A DNA stretch of 64,000 nucleotides, taken from positions 1 through 64,000 of the forward strand of contig CAIVEI010000171.1 of assembly GCA_903904835.1 (NCBI GenBank), given 5' to 3'. The stretch comes from an uncultured Schlesneria sp. Lineage in GTDB: Bacteria > Planctomycetota > Planctomycetia > Planctomycetales > Planctomycetaceae. Every line of letters starts with the position of its first letter. Position 1 is the stretch's first letter. This document shows, one piece after another, positions 1 through 10,325 of the stretch. The notes under the pieces are model-generated. The model worked only from the letters and a program-made list of their open reading frames with translations, was not told the DNA's origin and searched no databases. The translations under genes were made by a program, and so were the position numbers.

Positions 1-117
1 CCGTGGCGTCCGAAATGTTCGGGGATCTCGGTGTGCGGACTTGATTCTGTATCCCTTCGTTTCCGTCGTTACCTTCTGTTCAAAATTCATCGCGTTTCCC
101 GGTTGATGTGCTGGTTT

Positions 118-150
118 TGGTGGGCCTCGAAGACTCGACCGCACCCTACA
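118..150. repeat. Dispersed repeat copy A: TGGTGGGCCTCGAAGACTCGACCGCACCCTACA
   Basis: Identical 33-mer at 277-309; near-identical reverse complement at 39577-39607. Confidence 0.9.
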
Positions 151-276
151 TGACTGACAAATCGAACTTTCCCAACTTGGTCAACTTCCAAACCTGTGAC
201 AAACCCTACAAAAATAGGAACTTGACCAACTTTGCCAACTCGACCAACTTTGTTCCCAGTTTGGCTGAGTTCGTTC

Positions 277-309
277 TGGTGGGCCTCGAAGACTCGACCG
301 CACCCTACA
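277..309. repeat. Dispersed repeat copy B (identical 33-mer to 118-150)
   Basis: Direct sequence identity; flanks also share TTGACAAATCGAA-like sequence. Confidence 0.9.
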
Positions 310-331
310 AGATTGACAAATCGAAACCTGC

Positions 332-387
332 GTCAAAAAAAGGGGACAGGCACCTCCAAGGCTCGGAGCCAGTCCCCTTTTTTTGAC
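332..387. repeat. Palindromic hairpin: GTCAAAAAAAGGGGAC ... GTCCCCTTTTTTTGAC
   Basis: Perfect 16-bp inverted repeat (332-347 / 372-387) upstream of lysS. Confidence 0.9.
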
Positions 388-531
388 GCTGTTTGGGGTG
401 GTATAATGGGTGGTTGGGGCGGGGTTGATTTCCTGGATCAGAGCTGCCATTGACGTTTTTTGCCGATTCCCGCATAGTTCTGCCCTCCCTAGACCCCGCC
501 GTTTCTCATTTTTCAGCTAGAAGTTTGCTCG

Positions 532-1989
532 ATGTCCGAGACGCCTGATCGTTTGGAAGCCGTTCGACTGGAAAAGCTCGCGAAAATCGAAGCTCTGGGT
601 CTTGATCCGTGGGGACAACGCTTCGACAACCACATCGCGATCGAAGCGGCTCGTCAGCAGTGTCCCACGGAACATGGAACCGACGGCGCGACCGTGCGGG
701 TCGCTGGCCGGATTATGAAGTGGCCGAAAACCGGCAAACTGAACTTTGTCCATATTAAGGACTACTCCGGCAGCATCCAGTTGATGCTGTCTCAGAAGGA
801 TTCAACTCCCGAGACGTGGGCCTTGCTGGAATGTCTCGATTTGGGAGATCTGATCGGGGTCGAAGGTCGGCTGCGAGTCACCAATACCGGCGAAAAGACG
901 ATTTTCGTGACTCAGTTGGTCATTCTCTGTAAATCGCTGGCTCAACCACCGGAAAAGTTCCACGGCCTGCAGGATAAAGAACAACTGCTGCGTCAGCGGT
1001 ACACCGATCTGATCTACACCGAAGGGGTGCTGGATCGGATGTTCAAGCGGCTACGGATCATCGACTCGATCCGAGCGACATTACGTGGCGAGAACTTTTT
1101 CGAAGTCGAAACGCCCGTCCTGCACGCGATTGCTGGCGGTGCGGCGGCTCGTCCGTTTGTGACTCATCATAATGCACTCGACATTCCGCTCTTTCTGCGG
1201 ATTGCGCTGGAACTGCATTTGAAGCGACTGATGGTCGGTGGCATCGAGCGGGTTTACGAAATCGGTCGCGTTTTCCGGAATGAAGGGGTGGACAGCACTC
1301 ATAATCCCGAATTCACGATGATCGAGTTGTACCAGGCCTACGGCGACTATAACTCGATGATGGATCTGGCCGAGAAGCTGATTTCCAATGCGGCGATTTC
1401 GGCCAATGGGACGGCAATCGTCCCGTGGGGCGAAAAGACGATCAACTTTACGCCGCCGTTCCAGCGAGCCAAGTATGGCGACCTGTTCCGAGAACATGCC
1501 GGTTGCGACATGCACGACGTCGAAGCGGTGGCGGCCGTCGCGAAGAAGCTGCACATTGCCACAGCCGATCGGCATCCGGACGTGATCGTCAACGACGTGT
1601 TTGAAGCGACGGTGGAAGACAAGCTGATCGGACCGGTGTTTGTCATCGACTATCCCGCTTCAATGTGTCCGCTGACGAAGCGAAAGCGGAATGAGCCGGC
1701 GATTGCGGAACGGTTTGAGATGTTTGTCGATGGAATGGAAGTCGCCAACGCTTACACCGAATTGAATGATCCTCGATTGCAGGAAGAGCTGTTCCGTACT
1801 CAGCTTGCCGGTCTGCCGGAAGAGGATTCGATGGCGAAGATGGATCACGACTTTGTCCGTGCGCTGAAGGTTGGGATGCCTCCTGCGGGCGGAATGGGGA
1901 TCGGGATCGACCGACTGATCATGTTACTGACGAATACCAACAGTATCCGGGACGTGATTTTCTTCCCGCTACTGAAGCCAGAACACTAA
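532..1989 (+). CDS. lysS: Lysyl-tRNA synthetase, class II
   Basis: 485 aa; OB-fold N-terminus, class II motifs ([46 protein letters not shown]). Confidence 0.97.
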   Translation: MSETPDRLEAVRLEKLAKIEALGLDPWGQRFDNHIAIEAARQQCPTEHGTDGATVRVAGRIMKWPKTGKLNFVHIKDYSGSIQLMLSQKDSTPETWALLECLDLGDLIGVEGRLRVTNTGEKTIFVTQLVILCKSLAQPPEKFHGLQDKEQLLRQRYTDLIYTEGVLDRMFKRLRIIDSIRATLRGENFFEVETPVLHAIAGGAAARPFVTHHNALDIPLFLRIALELHLKRLMVGGIERVYEIGRVFRNEGVDSTHNPEFTMIELYQAYGDYNSMMDLAEKLISNAAISANGTAIVPWGEKTINFTPPFQRAKYGDLFREHAGCDMHDVEAVAAVAKKLHIATADRHPDVIVNDVFEATVEDKLIGPVFVIDYPASMCPLTKRKRNEPAIAERFEMFVDGMEVANAYTELNDPRLQEELFRTQLAGLPEEDSMAKMDHDFVRALKVGMPPAGGMGIGIDRLIMLLTNTNSIRDVIFFPLLKPEH

Positions 1990-2014
1990 CCGAATTTTTG
2001 CCAAAGGATTGGCC

Positions 2015-3541
2015 ATGTACAAAATGCTTCTCTGCCAACGGTATCTACGGACTCGTTATATCGCACTGGCAAGCATCATCAGCGTAACGCTGGGTGTGGC
2101 GACAATGATCGTCGTCAATTCCGTGATGGCCGGGTTCGGCAGCGAGATGCGGAACCGCATTCAGGGAATTCTGTCCGATATCATTGTCGAAACTCGCAGC
2201 ATGAACGGCGAATTCGATCCTGAAGGGCACATGCAGCGGATTCGGGAACTGGTCGGCAAGTACATTTCCGGCGTGACGGCAACGGTCGAGGTTCATGCGA
2301 TTCTCAGTTACAAGTCGCTGGGTGATTATGTTCCTCATCCGGTGAACCTGGTGGCGATTGTGCCTGAGAGCAAAGCGGAGGTTGGTCCGCTGATCGATTA
2401 TCTGCAAAGCTATCACAGCCAGGTTGAGAACGGACGTGAAGTCCCTGCGGAACGGTCTCGAACCGAGCCGCTCGGCTGGGAATTGACTCCAGCGGCGATG
2501 GCTCGACGTCAGGAAAAGGCGGAATACTATCGGCAGATGGAAAAACTGCGGCATCAGATGCGGGCTCAGCGCGAAAAGGAAGAAGGGGTTCCCAGCGATC
2601 CGTTTGCCGACACGTCCGGTGACGAAGGGGCACCTGCTGAGAGTGACGAAGACCCCGGACAACTGCAAAAGGGTCGGCTGTATGTCGGGGTTGGCCTGGC
2701 AACGTACTTGTCAATCGATCCCGAGACGAAGGAATCGAAGACCTACAATATGATCCGTCCGGGGGATGATGTTCGGATCACAACTTATTCGGCAGGAACC
2801 CCGGCACCGAAATATTTCGTGGCGACGGTGGTCGACACGTTCAAGACGGGGATGAGCGAATACGATTCGAACCTGGTTTATTGTAACCTCGAACAACTTC
2901 AGGAAGTTCGGGGAATGATCCGTCACAACGAAGATGGCACGGAAACACGTGCGTTCACGTCGCTGCAGATCAAGCTGAAGGATTACAAAGACGCTCCGAA
3001 AGTGATTGAAATTCTGCGATCCCACTTCAATGCCGAGAACTTCAACGTCAACACGTGGGAACAGCGACAAGGTCCGTTGCTGGCGGCGGTGGATGTCGAA
3101 TCATCGATTCTCAACATCCTGCTGTTTCTGATTATCACGGTGGCGGGGTTCGGGATTCTGGCGATCTTCTTCATGATCGTGGTCGAGAAGACTCGCGACA
3201 TCGGCATTCTGAAAGCATTAGGAGCCAGCTCGTCAGGAGTGATGTCGATTTTCCTCACCTACGGACTGCTGCTGGGGATGGTTGGTGCTGGAGCGGGTGT
3301 TGGAGTCGGCTTGTTATTCGTCGCGTACATCAATCAGATTGAGAAATTTATTTCGTTCGTAACCGGTCGCGAGGTGTTTCCTGAGAAGATTTACTACTTC
3401 AAGGACATTCCGACTCATGTTGATCCCTTTACGGTTTTCTGGGTGGCATTCGGTGCCGTGATGATCGCTGTGTTGGCCAGTGTTCTTCCAGCCCGACGAG
3501 CTGCTCATCTTCGTCCCGTTCAAGCTTTAAGATATGAATGA
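2015..3541 (+). CDS. LolC/LolE-type ABC transporter permease (FtsX/MacB-like)
   Basis: N-terminal TM plus three C-terminal TMs, EKTRDIGILKALGAS motif, LPARRAAHLRPVQALRYE C-terminus. Confidence 0.9.
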   Translation: MYKMLLCQRYLRTRYIALASIISVTLGVATMIVVNSVMAGFGSEMRNRIQGILSDIIVETRSMNGEFDPEGHMQRIRELVGKYISGVTATVEVHAILSYKSLGDYVPHPVNLVAIVPESKAEVGPLIDYLQSYHSQVENGREVPAERSRTEPLGWELTPAAMARRQEKAEYYRQMEKLRHQMRAQREKEEGVPSDPFADTSGDEGAPAESDEDPGQLQKGRLYVGVGLATYLSIDPETKESKTYNMIRPGDDVRITTYSAGTPAPKYFVATVVDTFKTGMSEYDSNLVYCNLEQLQEVRGMIRHNEDGTETRAFTSLQIKLKDYKDAPKVIEILRSHFNAENFNVNTWEQRQGPLLAAVDVESSILNILLFLIITVAGFGILAIFFMIVVEKTRDIGILKALGASSSGVMSIFLTYGLLLGMVGAGAGVGVGLLFVAYINQIEKFISFVTGREVFPEKIYYFKDIPTHVDPFTVFWVAFGAVMIAVLASVLPARRAAHLRPVQALRYE

Positions 3542-3613
3542 TTTTCGTAGGGCTTTGTGCCACTGTTTTTTCGAAGGGCTTTGTGCCAATGGTTTGGAGT
3601 CTTCCACAGCAGC

Positions 3614-3890
3614 CATCATCGCTCCGAGGCTGTCAGTTTTTATAAGTTGAGAATGGTGAGCCACAACCCGTAGCATGGGCTTCAGCCCGTGCGACACAAT
3701 ATCTTGTGCGGGCTAAAGCCCACACTACCAAAACTGACAGCCTTTCCGCGTGATGAGCATTTCAAAGATAACTGACAATCGACACTACGCTATGCATTTG
3801 TTTGACTTCACTTTTTGTAAAAATGAAACGAGGCTGCGGCAACGATCGGCTCATTCTCGAGACATGCTCATCACGCGGAGCGATGATGGC
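3614..3890. repeat. Nested palindromic repeat region
   Basis: GCCATCATCGCTCCG (3614-3628) / CGGAGCGATGATGGC (3876-3890); GGCTGTCAGTTTT (3630-3642) / AAAACTGACAGCC (3730-3742); CGCGTGATGAGCAT (3747-3760) / ATGCTCATCACGCG (3864-3877). Confidence 0.85.
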
Positions 3891-3967
3891 GACTTTGGTC
3901 TGAGGTGTCACCCGCGCCATGTCTTTGGAGATGTGGTAACTTCGCTTTTAATTGACAGGTCTGAAAA

Positions 3968-4000
3968 GCACTGCTTGACCGAGGACGGTCAGGCAGTGGC
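3968..4000. repeat. Hairpin GCACTGCTTGACC...GGTCAGGCAGTGGC
   Basis: Imperfect inverted repeat, related to the hairpin at 39442-39473. Confidence 0.65.
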
Positions 4001-4061
4001 ACAGGATCTTTAAATTGTCTTTAACCTGGAATTCGCCTTCCTTCAGTTTTGTTTTCATGGA

Positions 4062-4835
4062 ATGGAAGCCATGTCCACCACGATCATGACCTCGAATAAC
4101 CCACTAGTACGCGAGTCCATCGCCATGCCCGTACCGCATGTGGCCGCGCTGGCCGTTCAAAAGGCTTACCGCAAAGGTGAGCACAGCGTTCCCGTTCTGC
4201 ATGGAGTCGATATCTCCGTTCGGAAGGGTGAGTTTCTGTCGATCATCGGCCAGTCAGGTTCGGGGAAAAGCACGCTGATGCACTTGATCGGGCTGCTTGA
4301 TACGCCGGATGTCGGTGAAGTTCAGCTCGAAGGACAGCGGATTGATGACCTGCCGGTGCGGACTCGAGATGAACTGCGGAATCGCGTCTTCGGGTTCGTG
4401 TTTCAGTTCTATCATCTGCTGCCTGAACTGAGCCTGATGGAAAACGTGCTGACACCGCTGATGATCCGGCATTCGATCTGGAATTATTGGACCCGTCGGC
4501 GTGAATTTCACGATCGAGCGAAAGCGATGATCGACCGGGTTGGGTTGGGACATCGATTGACTCATAAGCCCTCAGAACTGTCGGGTGGCGAGATGCAGCG
4601 GGCGGCGATTGCCCGGGCCTTGGTGGCTCAGCCCGAGATCCTGCTGGCGGATGAACCGACGGGTAACCTGGATGCAAAAACCGGTCGGGAGATCATTGAC
4701 CTGATGGCCCGATTGAATGAGAGAGAGCAGCTCACTATCATCATGGTGACTCACGACAAGTCCATCGCAGCGGAGGCTCATCGCACAGTCCGGCTGTGCG
4801 AAGGACGAATCGAGACCCTGACCGATGCTGCATGA
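4062..4835 (+). CDS. LolD/MacB-type ABC transporter ATP-binding protein
   Basis: Walker A GQSGSGKST, signature LSGGEMQRAAIARAL, Walker B ILLADEPTGNLD. Confidence 0.95.
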   Translation: MEAMSTTIMTSNNPLVRESIAMPVPHVAALAVQKAYRKGEHSVPVLHGVDISVRKGEFLSIIGQSGSGKSTLMHLIGLLDTPDVGEVQLEGQRIDDLPVRTRDELRNRVFGFVFQFYHLLPELSLMENVLTPLMIRHSIWNYWTRRREFHDRAKAMIDRVGLGHRLTHKPSELSGGEMQRAAIARALVAQPEILLADEPTGNLDAKTGREIIDLMARLNEREQLTIIMVTHDKSIAAEAHRTVRLCEGRIETLTDAA

Positions 4836-4875
4836 CTGTGTTTCTTTCTGATTGGGTTTATCCGAACGACATTTG

Positions 4876-4912
4876 AAAGAAGCCCGCCTTATTGAAAAGG
4901 CCGGGCTTCTTT
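4876..4912 (+). terminator. Rho-independent terminator-like hairpin
   Basis: AAAGAAGCCCG...CGGGCTTCTTT followed by T-run, between lolD-like gene and aminotransferase. Confidence 0.75.
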
Positions 4913-4929
4913 TACAGGAACTGCCTCTG

Positions 4930-5793
4930 ATGGCTCTCAAAATTTTTCTCGGTGACAAACTGGTTGATGAAGCGGATGCCAAGATCAGCGTGTTCGATCA
5001 TGGTCTGCTTTATGGCGATGGCGTTTTTGAAGGGATTCGCGTCTATGGTGGACGGGTCTTTCTGCATCAACAGCATATCGATCGGCTGTTTGAGAGTGCC
5101 AAAGCCATTCGCCTGGTGATCCCCATGTCGCCAGCCGAAGTGATTGCCGCCGTCGAAAAGACCGTCAAAGCCAACAACATCACCGACGGTTATGTTCGCC
5201 TTGTCGTGACCCGAGGCGCGGGCAGCCTGGGTCTGGACATTCGCAAGACCAGTAATCCTCAAGTGATCGTGATCGCAGATACGATTTCGCTGTATCCTCC
5301 CGAGACCTATACCAAGGGGATGAATCTCGTCACGGCCAGTACGATTCGCAACCATCCAGGGGCGCTCAGTTCCCGGATCAAGTCGCTGAACTACTTGAAT
5401 AATATTCTTGCACGGATTGAAGGAACCGACGCTGGCATGGTTGAGGCATTGATGCTGAACCACAAAGGTGAAGTCGCAGAATGTACCGGTGACAACATCT
5501 TCGTCGTGAAGAATCGGGTGCTGATGACACCGGGTCTTGATGCGGGAATCCTGGAAGGGATCACTCGAAACGCTGTGATGCAACTGGCGGTCGAGGGTGG
5601 CTACGAAGTTCTCGAAACGTCGATGACGCGACACGACCTTTATGTCGCTGACGAAATGTTTCTGACAGGTACGGCGGCAGAAGTGGTCGCAGTCGTCAGC
5701 CTTGATGGACGTAAGATTGGAACCGGGGAACCCGGCCCCGTCACACGCGACCTGCTCGAACGCTTCCGTCAGTTAACCCGGTCGGGCAGCTAA
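4930..5793 (+). CDS. ilvE: Branched-chain amino acid aminotransferase (class IV PLP)
   Basis: Start MALKIFLGDKL...; DHGLLYGDGVFEGIRVYGG, SLNYLNNILARIEG, TGTAAEVVAV motifs. Confidence 0.9.
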   Translation: MALKIFLGDKLVDEADAKISVFDHGLLYGDGVFEGIRVYGGRVFLHQQHIDRLFESAKAIRLVIPMSPAEVIAAVEKTVKANNITDGYVRLVVTRGAGSLGLDIRKTSNPQVIVIADTISLYPPETYTKGMNLVTASTIRNHPGALSSRIKSLNYLNNILARIEGTDAGMVEALMLNHKGEVAECTGDNIFVVKNRVLMTPGLDAGILEGITRNAVMQLAVEGGYEVLETSMTRHDLYVADEMFLTGTAAEVVAVVSLDGRKIGTGEPGPVTRDLLERFRQLTRSGS

Positions 5794-5837
5794 GGTTTGT
5801 CGGGATGGCAGGGCGCGCGTGTTCTTTTCATTAACTT

Positions 5838-6089
5838 TGTCCTGGAAGGACTAAAGCGATTAGCCGGTGGTTGAGCGCCAGCGACACCACCGGATCAGGG
5901 TCGATGTGAGATATTTCATCCTGGAAGGATGACAGAAGCATCGTTCAGACATTTGTGTATTTTTCGAAATGTCGTTGGTGGTCCACTGTCTTCTGGAATC
6001 CCTTCAGGATTCAAGACTTTTTCGGTCGCCGTATCCGGTGGCGTCGCTTCGCTCAGCCACCGGCTAATTGCTTCAGTCCCTCCGGGACA
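5838..6089. repeat. Long imperfect inverted repeat (arms about 56 bp)
   Basis: TGTCCTGGAAGGACTAAAGCGATTAGCCGGTGGTTGAGCG... vs reverse complement of 6034-6089 (TGTCCCGGAGGGACTGAAGCAATTAGCCGGTGGCTGAGCG...). Confidence 0.85.
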
Positions 6090-6819
6090 AATATGGAAGC
6101 CAAGCCTGACCTACCCGAAAAAATCAACACCGTTGTTGGTTGCCGCTGCATGACCATCTTCCGTCACGCGCTGCTCTTTGCACGGGCAGAATGAGAAGAC
6201 ACTGCGTCTCCAAAGACTCCGGTACAGTGGCACGCAGACCTCATTGCGGATTTGTCGCACCACTTCCGTCATCCCATTTGCAAAGACTGCAAATGGAGCG
6301 CGGGGGCTGACGCCTTCCGGCTCGCCCCAACAACGCGTGAACGACAATCCTAGTCTGAACTCGTCGTCCGACGCGCATGAACCGGCTGTGCCGGTCGGCG
6401 ACTGGAAGCCGCCGCGACGGGGTCGACCGACGTACCTTCGCGCCTGTCCCGCGTGCCAGATGCCGTCTTCTTGAATATGGCCCTCGAATGGGCTGATCTT
6501 CGGCAGTTCTTGCCGGTCTTACTTTCAAGTGCATGGTCACGGTGACTGATCGCCGTTGGTTCTTGAGTCAACTTTTTGAGTGATTCGGAAAACGGCGAAT
6601 TCAATGAAGTGACGGTGGCAGAGTTTCTCTGTTTTCCACTTCGTTTGACTGGGCAATCTATTCATGTCGAAGGAGCGCCACATCAAGCAGTTTGAGGTAG
6701 TTCGTCGATGCTGAAACCTACGGAGATGAAGGATCGTCCTCCGAAAGCAGCGAGGGATTGTGGCAGACGCATTGATGACCACCTATTGTCCGACCTCAGC
6801 GCCCACGAGTAGATCTTCC

Positions 6820-8250
6820 ATGATACGACGCCTTTCCTCATGTAAGCTATGGAGTGTTTTGTGCCTGCTCGCAGGAACAACCGTGCTATCAGCAACGGAG
6901 CCTGTGACGGGACGCATCACGCCTGAAGTGTTAGCGGCCAAACGAACCCTTCCCTCGGTTGGAAACATCCATACCGAGAAAGCGGCGAATACGTCTAACA
7001 GTGTGTTTGCATCAGAGAAGGCCCGGAAGATCAACGGGATGGGTACTGGTATCGTCTTTGATGAACGGGGTTACATGGTAACGAACTACCATGTGATCGC
7101 GGACGTCGACACCATTCGTGTCGAGTTTGAAGACGAAAACCGCGTCCGGTCGAGCTATATCGCTCGCAAGGTTCGCTATGACCGCGAACACGACCTGGCG
7201 ATCATCAAGGTCGACGCTGCCAAGCCATTCAAAGTGATGCCTTCCGGGACGTCATCGGATTTGATGTACTGCGAGAAGGTCATCGCGATTGGTAATGCCT
7301 TCGGCTACGACGGCACTGTCACACTTGGTTATATCAGTGCTCTGGGTCGCGACGTCGAAGCGAACGACACGGTTTCCTACAAGAACCTGATCCAGACCGA
7401 TGCCGCGATTAACCCCGGCAATAGCGGTGGTCCATTGATCAACATGGACGGCGAAGTGATCGGAATCAACGTCGCGATTCGAGCCGGTGCTCAGAAAATC
7501 GGATTTGCCATTCCCATTGATGATGCACGAATCATTATCGCCAAGATGATGAGCATTGAACATCTGGACGGCACGTTCCACGGAGCGATCACGAAGGACG
7601 TCAAGTCGGGTTCGACACGAATGCTGCGGGTCGACGGGGCTCACCCTGAAAGTCCAGCCGCAGTTGCCGGTCTTCGTTCCGGGGACGTGATCATGAAGGC
7701 TGGAAACGTCGACATCATCGACGGCGTCGATCTAGAACGAGCACTGCTGCATCGTTCGGTCGGCGACAAAGTCGAACTGACGATCCGGCGAAGCGATAAG
7801 ATTGAAAAGACAGCAATCTCTCTGGCCAGCTACACGGGTGGCCGATCGATCCTGGCGAACGATCTTCAAATGACATCGCGAGCCAATAACGATGAATCAG
7901 ATCGCTTCTGGACGCAGTTGGGCGTTCGAATGACACAGTTGCCTGCGGCTGAAGTTCGGACTCAACTTTCCAAGACCAAATATCGCGGGGGAATGCGGGT
8001 TCTCGAAGTGAAGCCAGACAGTCCTGCTGCTGCAAATGGAATGCAGAAGGGTGACGTCCTTGTCGGTCTCGATCGTTGGGAAACGATGAGTGTCGACAAT
8101 ATCACGTGGATCATGAACGAACTGGCCAAGCAGGGGCCATCTGCCGAAGGTCAGAATCAGATCAAGTTCTTTCTTGTCAGAGGACAGGAAACGAAATTCG
8201 GCTACCTGCCGATGTCGTCTGCCCCGCGAACGGCGTCGCTCGGAAACTGA
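6820..8250 (+). CDS. HtrA/DegP-like trypsin-fold serine protease with two PDZ-like domains, secreted
   Basis: Signal peptide MIRRLSSCKLWSVLCLLAGTTVLSA; TNYHVIADVD (His), DLAIIK (Asp), NPGNSGGPLIN (Ser); two later PDZ-like segments. Confidence 0.93.
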   Translation: MIRRLSSCKLWSVLCLLAGTTVLSATEPVTGRITPEVLAAKRTLPSVGNIHTEKAANTSNSVFASEKARKINGMGTGIVFDERGYMVTNYHVIADVDTIRVEFEDENRVRSSYIARKVRYDREHDLAIIKVDAAKPFKVMPSGTSSDLMYCEKVIAIGNAFGYDGTVTLGYISALGRDVEANDTVSYKNLIQTDAAINPGNSGGPLINMDGEVIGINVAIRAGAQKIGFAIPIDDARIIIAKMMSIEHLDGTFHGAITKDVKSGSTRMLRVDGAHPESPAAVAGLRSGDVIMKAGNVDIIDGVDLERALLHRSVGDKVELTIRRSDKIEKTAISLASYTGGRSILANDLQMTSRANNDESDRFWTQLGVRMTQLPAAEVRTQLSKTKYRGGMRVLEVKPDSPAAANGMQKGDVLVGLDRWETMSVDNITWIMNELAKQGPSAEGQNQIKFFLVRGQETKFGYLPMSSAPRTASLGN

Positions 8251-10142
8251 GTTTCTGTGACGGCTTCTTTCTCGTGAGTGAAGCCCACCGTTCGATCAGC
8301 CCACGGTGGACAATCGGCCTCGAAGACCATCCGCTGTTTTGTCAGCGGATGGGTGAATCCGATGCGTTGAGCGAGCAAACAAAGCTGTGGCTCGTCAATC
8401 GAAACAGTCTGTGTGTCACCTACAACGTCCCCTTGCTTGTAGGTTGCGTCCCCACAAATGGGGTGACCCAAATGCCACAGATGCACACGGATCTGATTCG
8501 TCCGTCCTGTGTGAGGGATCACTTCCAAAAGCGACGTGCCGTCAGGGAAGCGTTCGAGGACCAGGAATTCCGTATCTGCGGGCTGGCCTTGTTCAAGATC
8601 GATCTGACGCGAGCCCGCCTGGCCGGGTTCGTCACTGATGGGAAGGGTGCAGCGAAACGTATCATTCAGCGGATGACCATGGACACGAGCGAGGTATCTC
8701 TTTTCGATACCGTCATTGCCGCTCAGTTCAAACTGTCGCTGAAGGATCGTCGCGAAGTGCCTTGTGCGGGCAAACAGCATCAGTCCGGACGTATTGGCGT
8801 CCAGGCGATGTGCGGGGCGTGGACTTTGCGGTGAATAGACCTGGCTCAAAAGATACTGAAGCGTATTTCGGTTGAATCGGCCACAAGGATGAATGGGAAG
8901 TGGTGCCGGTTTGTGGACAACGATCACTGCTTCATCTTCGTAGACAATTCGAATATCCACGTTGACATCGGGTTCGCAGGTGCCAGGCAGAACGTGAAGA
9001 TATTGCTCACCAGCACGAACGATCTGTTGAGCGGCAACGGCTTCGGTTTCGTTGTTTCGAGTTCGCTTTCCTCGGGCTAATCTTCGGAGCTGGGAAGCGG
9101 CCGTCCGTTTTCTGATTCGGCCCTCATCGCACGCGCGCTGCCACTCATCACGAGGAATCTGTCCCAGAATTCCGCTCAAAAAATCAATGAGCGAGCGGCC
9201 ATCGAATTCGGCGGAGACATTGATTGGCCGTTCATTTTCATAGGGTTGACTTCCGGGCAAAGGCGCTACAATTTTCCGAAGGGCCTCATGACGTTGAACG
9301 AGAATACGTGATTGTTGCTCTTGTGAAGTGACAAAGCAGTACGGACAGGATTGGGCCTCAACGAATCGTTCATCTTGCTGTTCTTCGGGGCTGAGAGGTG
9401 TCTGACAGACGTAGCACTGTGTCATTTCCGACTCATGCAGAGAGGGATCGACACCGACTCGCTGGTCAAAGACAAAGCATTCGCCGTTGTAATGGGCCGA
9501 GCCACATTCTTCGAAATACTTGAGAATCCCGCCATCGAGCTGAAAAATATTGTCATATCCTTCCCGTTCCATAAACGGTCCTGCCTTTTCACACCGGATA
9601 CCTCCGGTACAAAACATGACAATTGGCTGGTGCTTGAGTGTTTCCGGCAATGTGCGTACAGCGTCAGGGAATTGGCGAAAGTGATCGATATCAAGCGTTA
9701 AGGCGTTCTCAAATGTTCCGAGTTGGATTTCGTAATCGTTTCGAGTATCGAGCAATGTGATTGGTCGCCCCTCGTCGAGCCACTTCTTCAGCTCGTGTGC
9801 TGAAAGCTTGGGGGCTGGACGGTTGACGGGATCAATCCCCTCAACACCGAAGGCGATGATCTCTTTTTTGATTTTGACAAGCATGCGACGAAACGGTTGA
9901 TCCGAACTTTGGCTCACTTTGGGTTCAAGTTCTTCTAAGCCCGGAACCGAGCGTAGTTCGTTCAGCAGCAAATCAATTTCCGGTTGATCACCTGCAACGA
10001 AAAGATTGATTCCTTCCGTACTGAGCAGGATTGTCCCCTTCAATTTCCAGGCTTTACACCGATCGGCAAGCCGCTCTCGCAATGGCTTGAGTCCCGTCAG
10101 GGTGGCGAACTTGTAAGCGGCGATATTGGTGATACTTGTCAT
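8202..10142 (-). CDS. Fusion: TrhO/UPF0176 rhodanese-type tRNA uridine hydroxylase + RluA-family pseudouridine synthase
   Basis: N-terminus STEGINLFVAG, rhodanese loop MFCTGGIRCEKAG; C-terminus PAHRLDANTSGLMLFAR, HTGRTNQIRVH. Confidence 0.9.
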   Translation of the reverse strand: MTSITNIAAYKFATLTGLKPLRERLADRCKAWKLKGTILLSTEGINLFVAGDQPEIDLLLNELRSVPGLEELEPKVSQSSDQPFRRMLVKIKKEIIAFGVEGIDPVNRPAPKLSAHELKKWLDEGRPITLLDTRNDYEIQLGTFENALTLDIDHFRQFPDAVRTLPETLKHQPIVMFCTGGIRCEKAGPFMEREGYDNIFQLDGGILKYFEECGSAHYNGECFVFDQRVGVDPSLHESEMTQCYVCQTPLSPEEQQDERFVEAQSCPYCFVTSQEQQSRILVQRHEALRKIVAPLPGSQPYENERPINVSAEFDGRSLIDFLSGILGQIPRDEWQRACDEGRIRKRTAASQLRRLARGKRTRNNETEAVAAQQIVRAGEQYLHVLPGTCEPDVNVDIRIVYEDEAVIVVHKPAPLPIHPCGRFNRNTLQYLLSQVYSPQSPRPAHRLDANTSGLMLFARTRHFATILQRQFELSGNDGIEKRYLARVHGHPLNDTFRCTLPISDEPGQAGSRQIDLEQGQPADTEFLVLERFPDGTSLLEVIPHTGRTNQIRVHLWHLGHPICGDATYKQGDVVGDTQTVSIDEPQLCLLAQRIGFTHPLTKQRMVFEADCPPWADRTVGFTHEKEAVTETQFPSDAVRGADDIGR

Positions 10143-10325
10143 AAGTTTGAACTAAAAAATGTCGGTTTTCGTGATCGGATTAAAGTTGGCCGGGAGTCAA
10201 AATTTGACGATTACGGGATCTCATCCGCTTGAGCTACGGGTGGTGGTCCGAGTGTAACGGAAGTGCCGAAGAATCAGCACGTCTCCGACCGTACGATTGA
10301 GTGAACGGGTGAAACGTAGTGGCCA

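Noticed and set aside
108-386. 92-aa ORF upstream of lysS
   Set aside because: Made almost entirely of duplicated repeat sequence and the hairpin; no protein-like composition.
10190-10250. tRNA-like string on minus strand (CCACCCGTAGCTCAAGCGGATGAGATCCCGTAATCG...)
   Set aside because: Resembles a D-arm only; no pairable anticodon stem, proper T-loop or acceptor closure could be found by eye.
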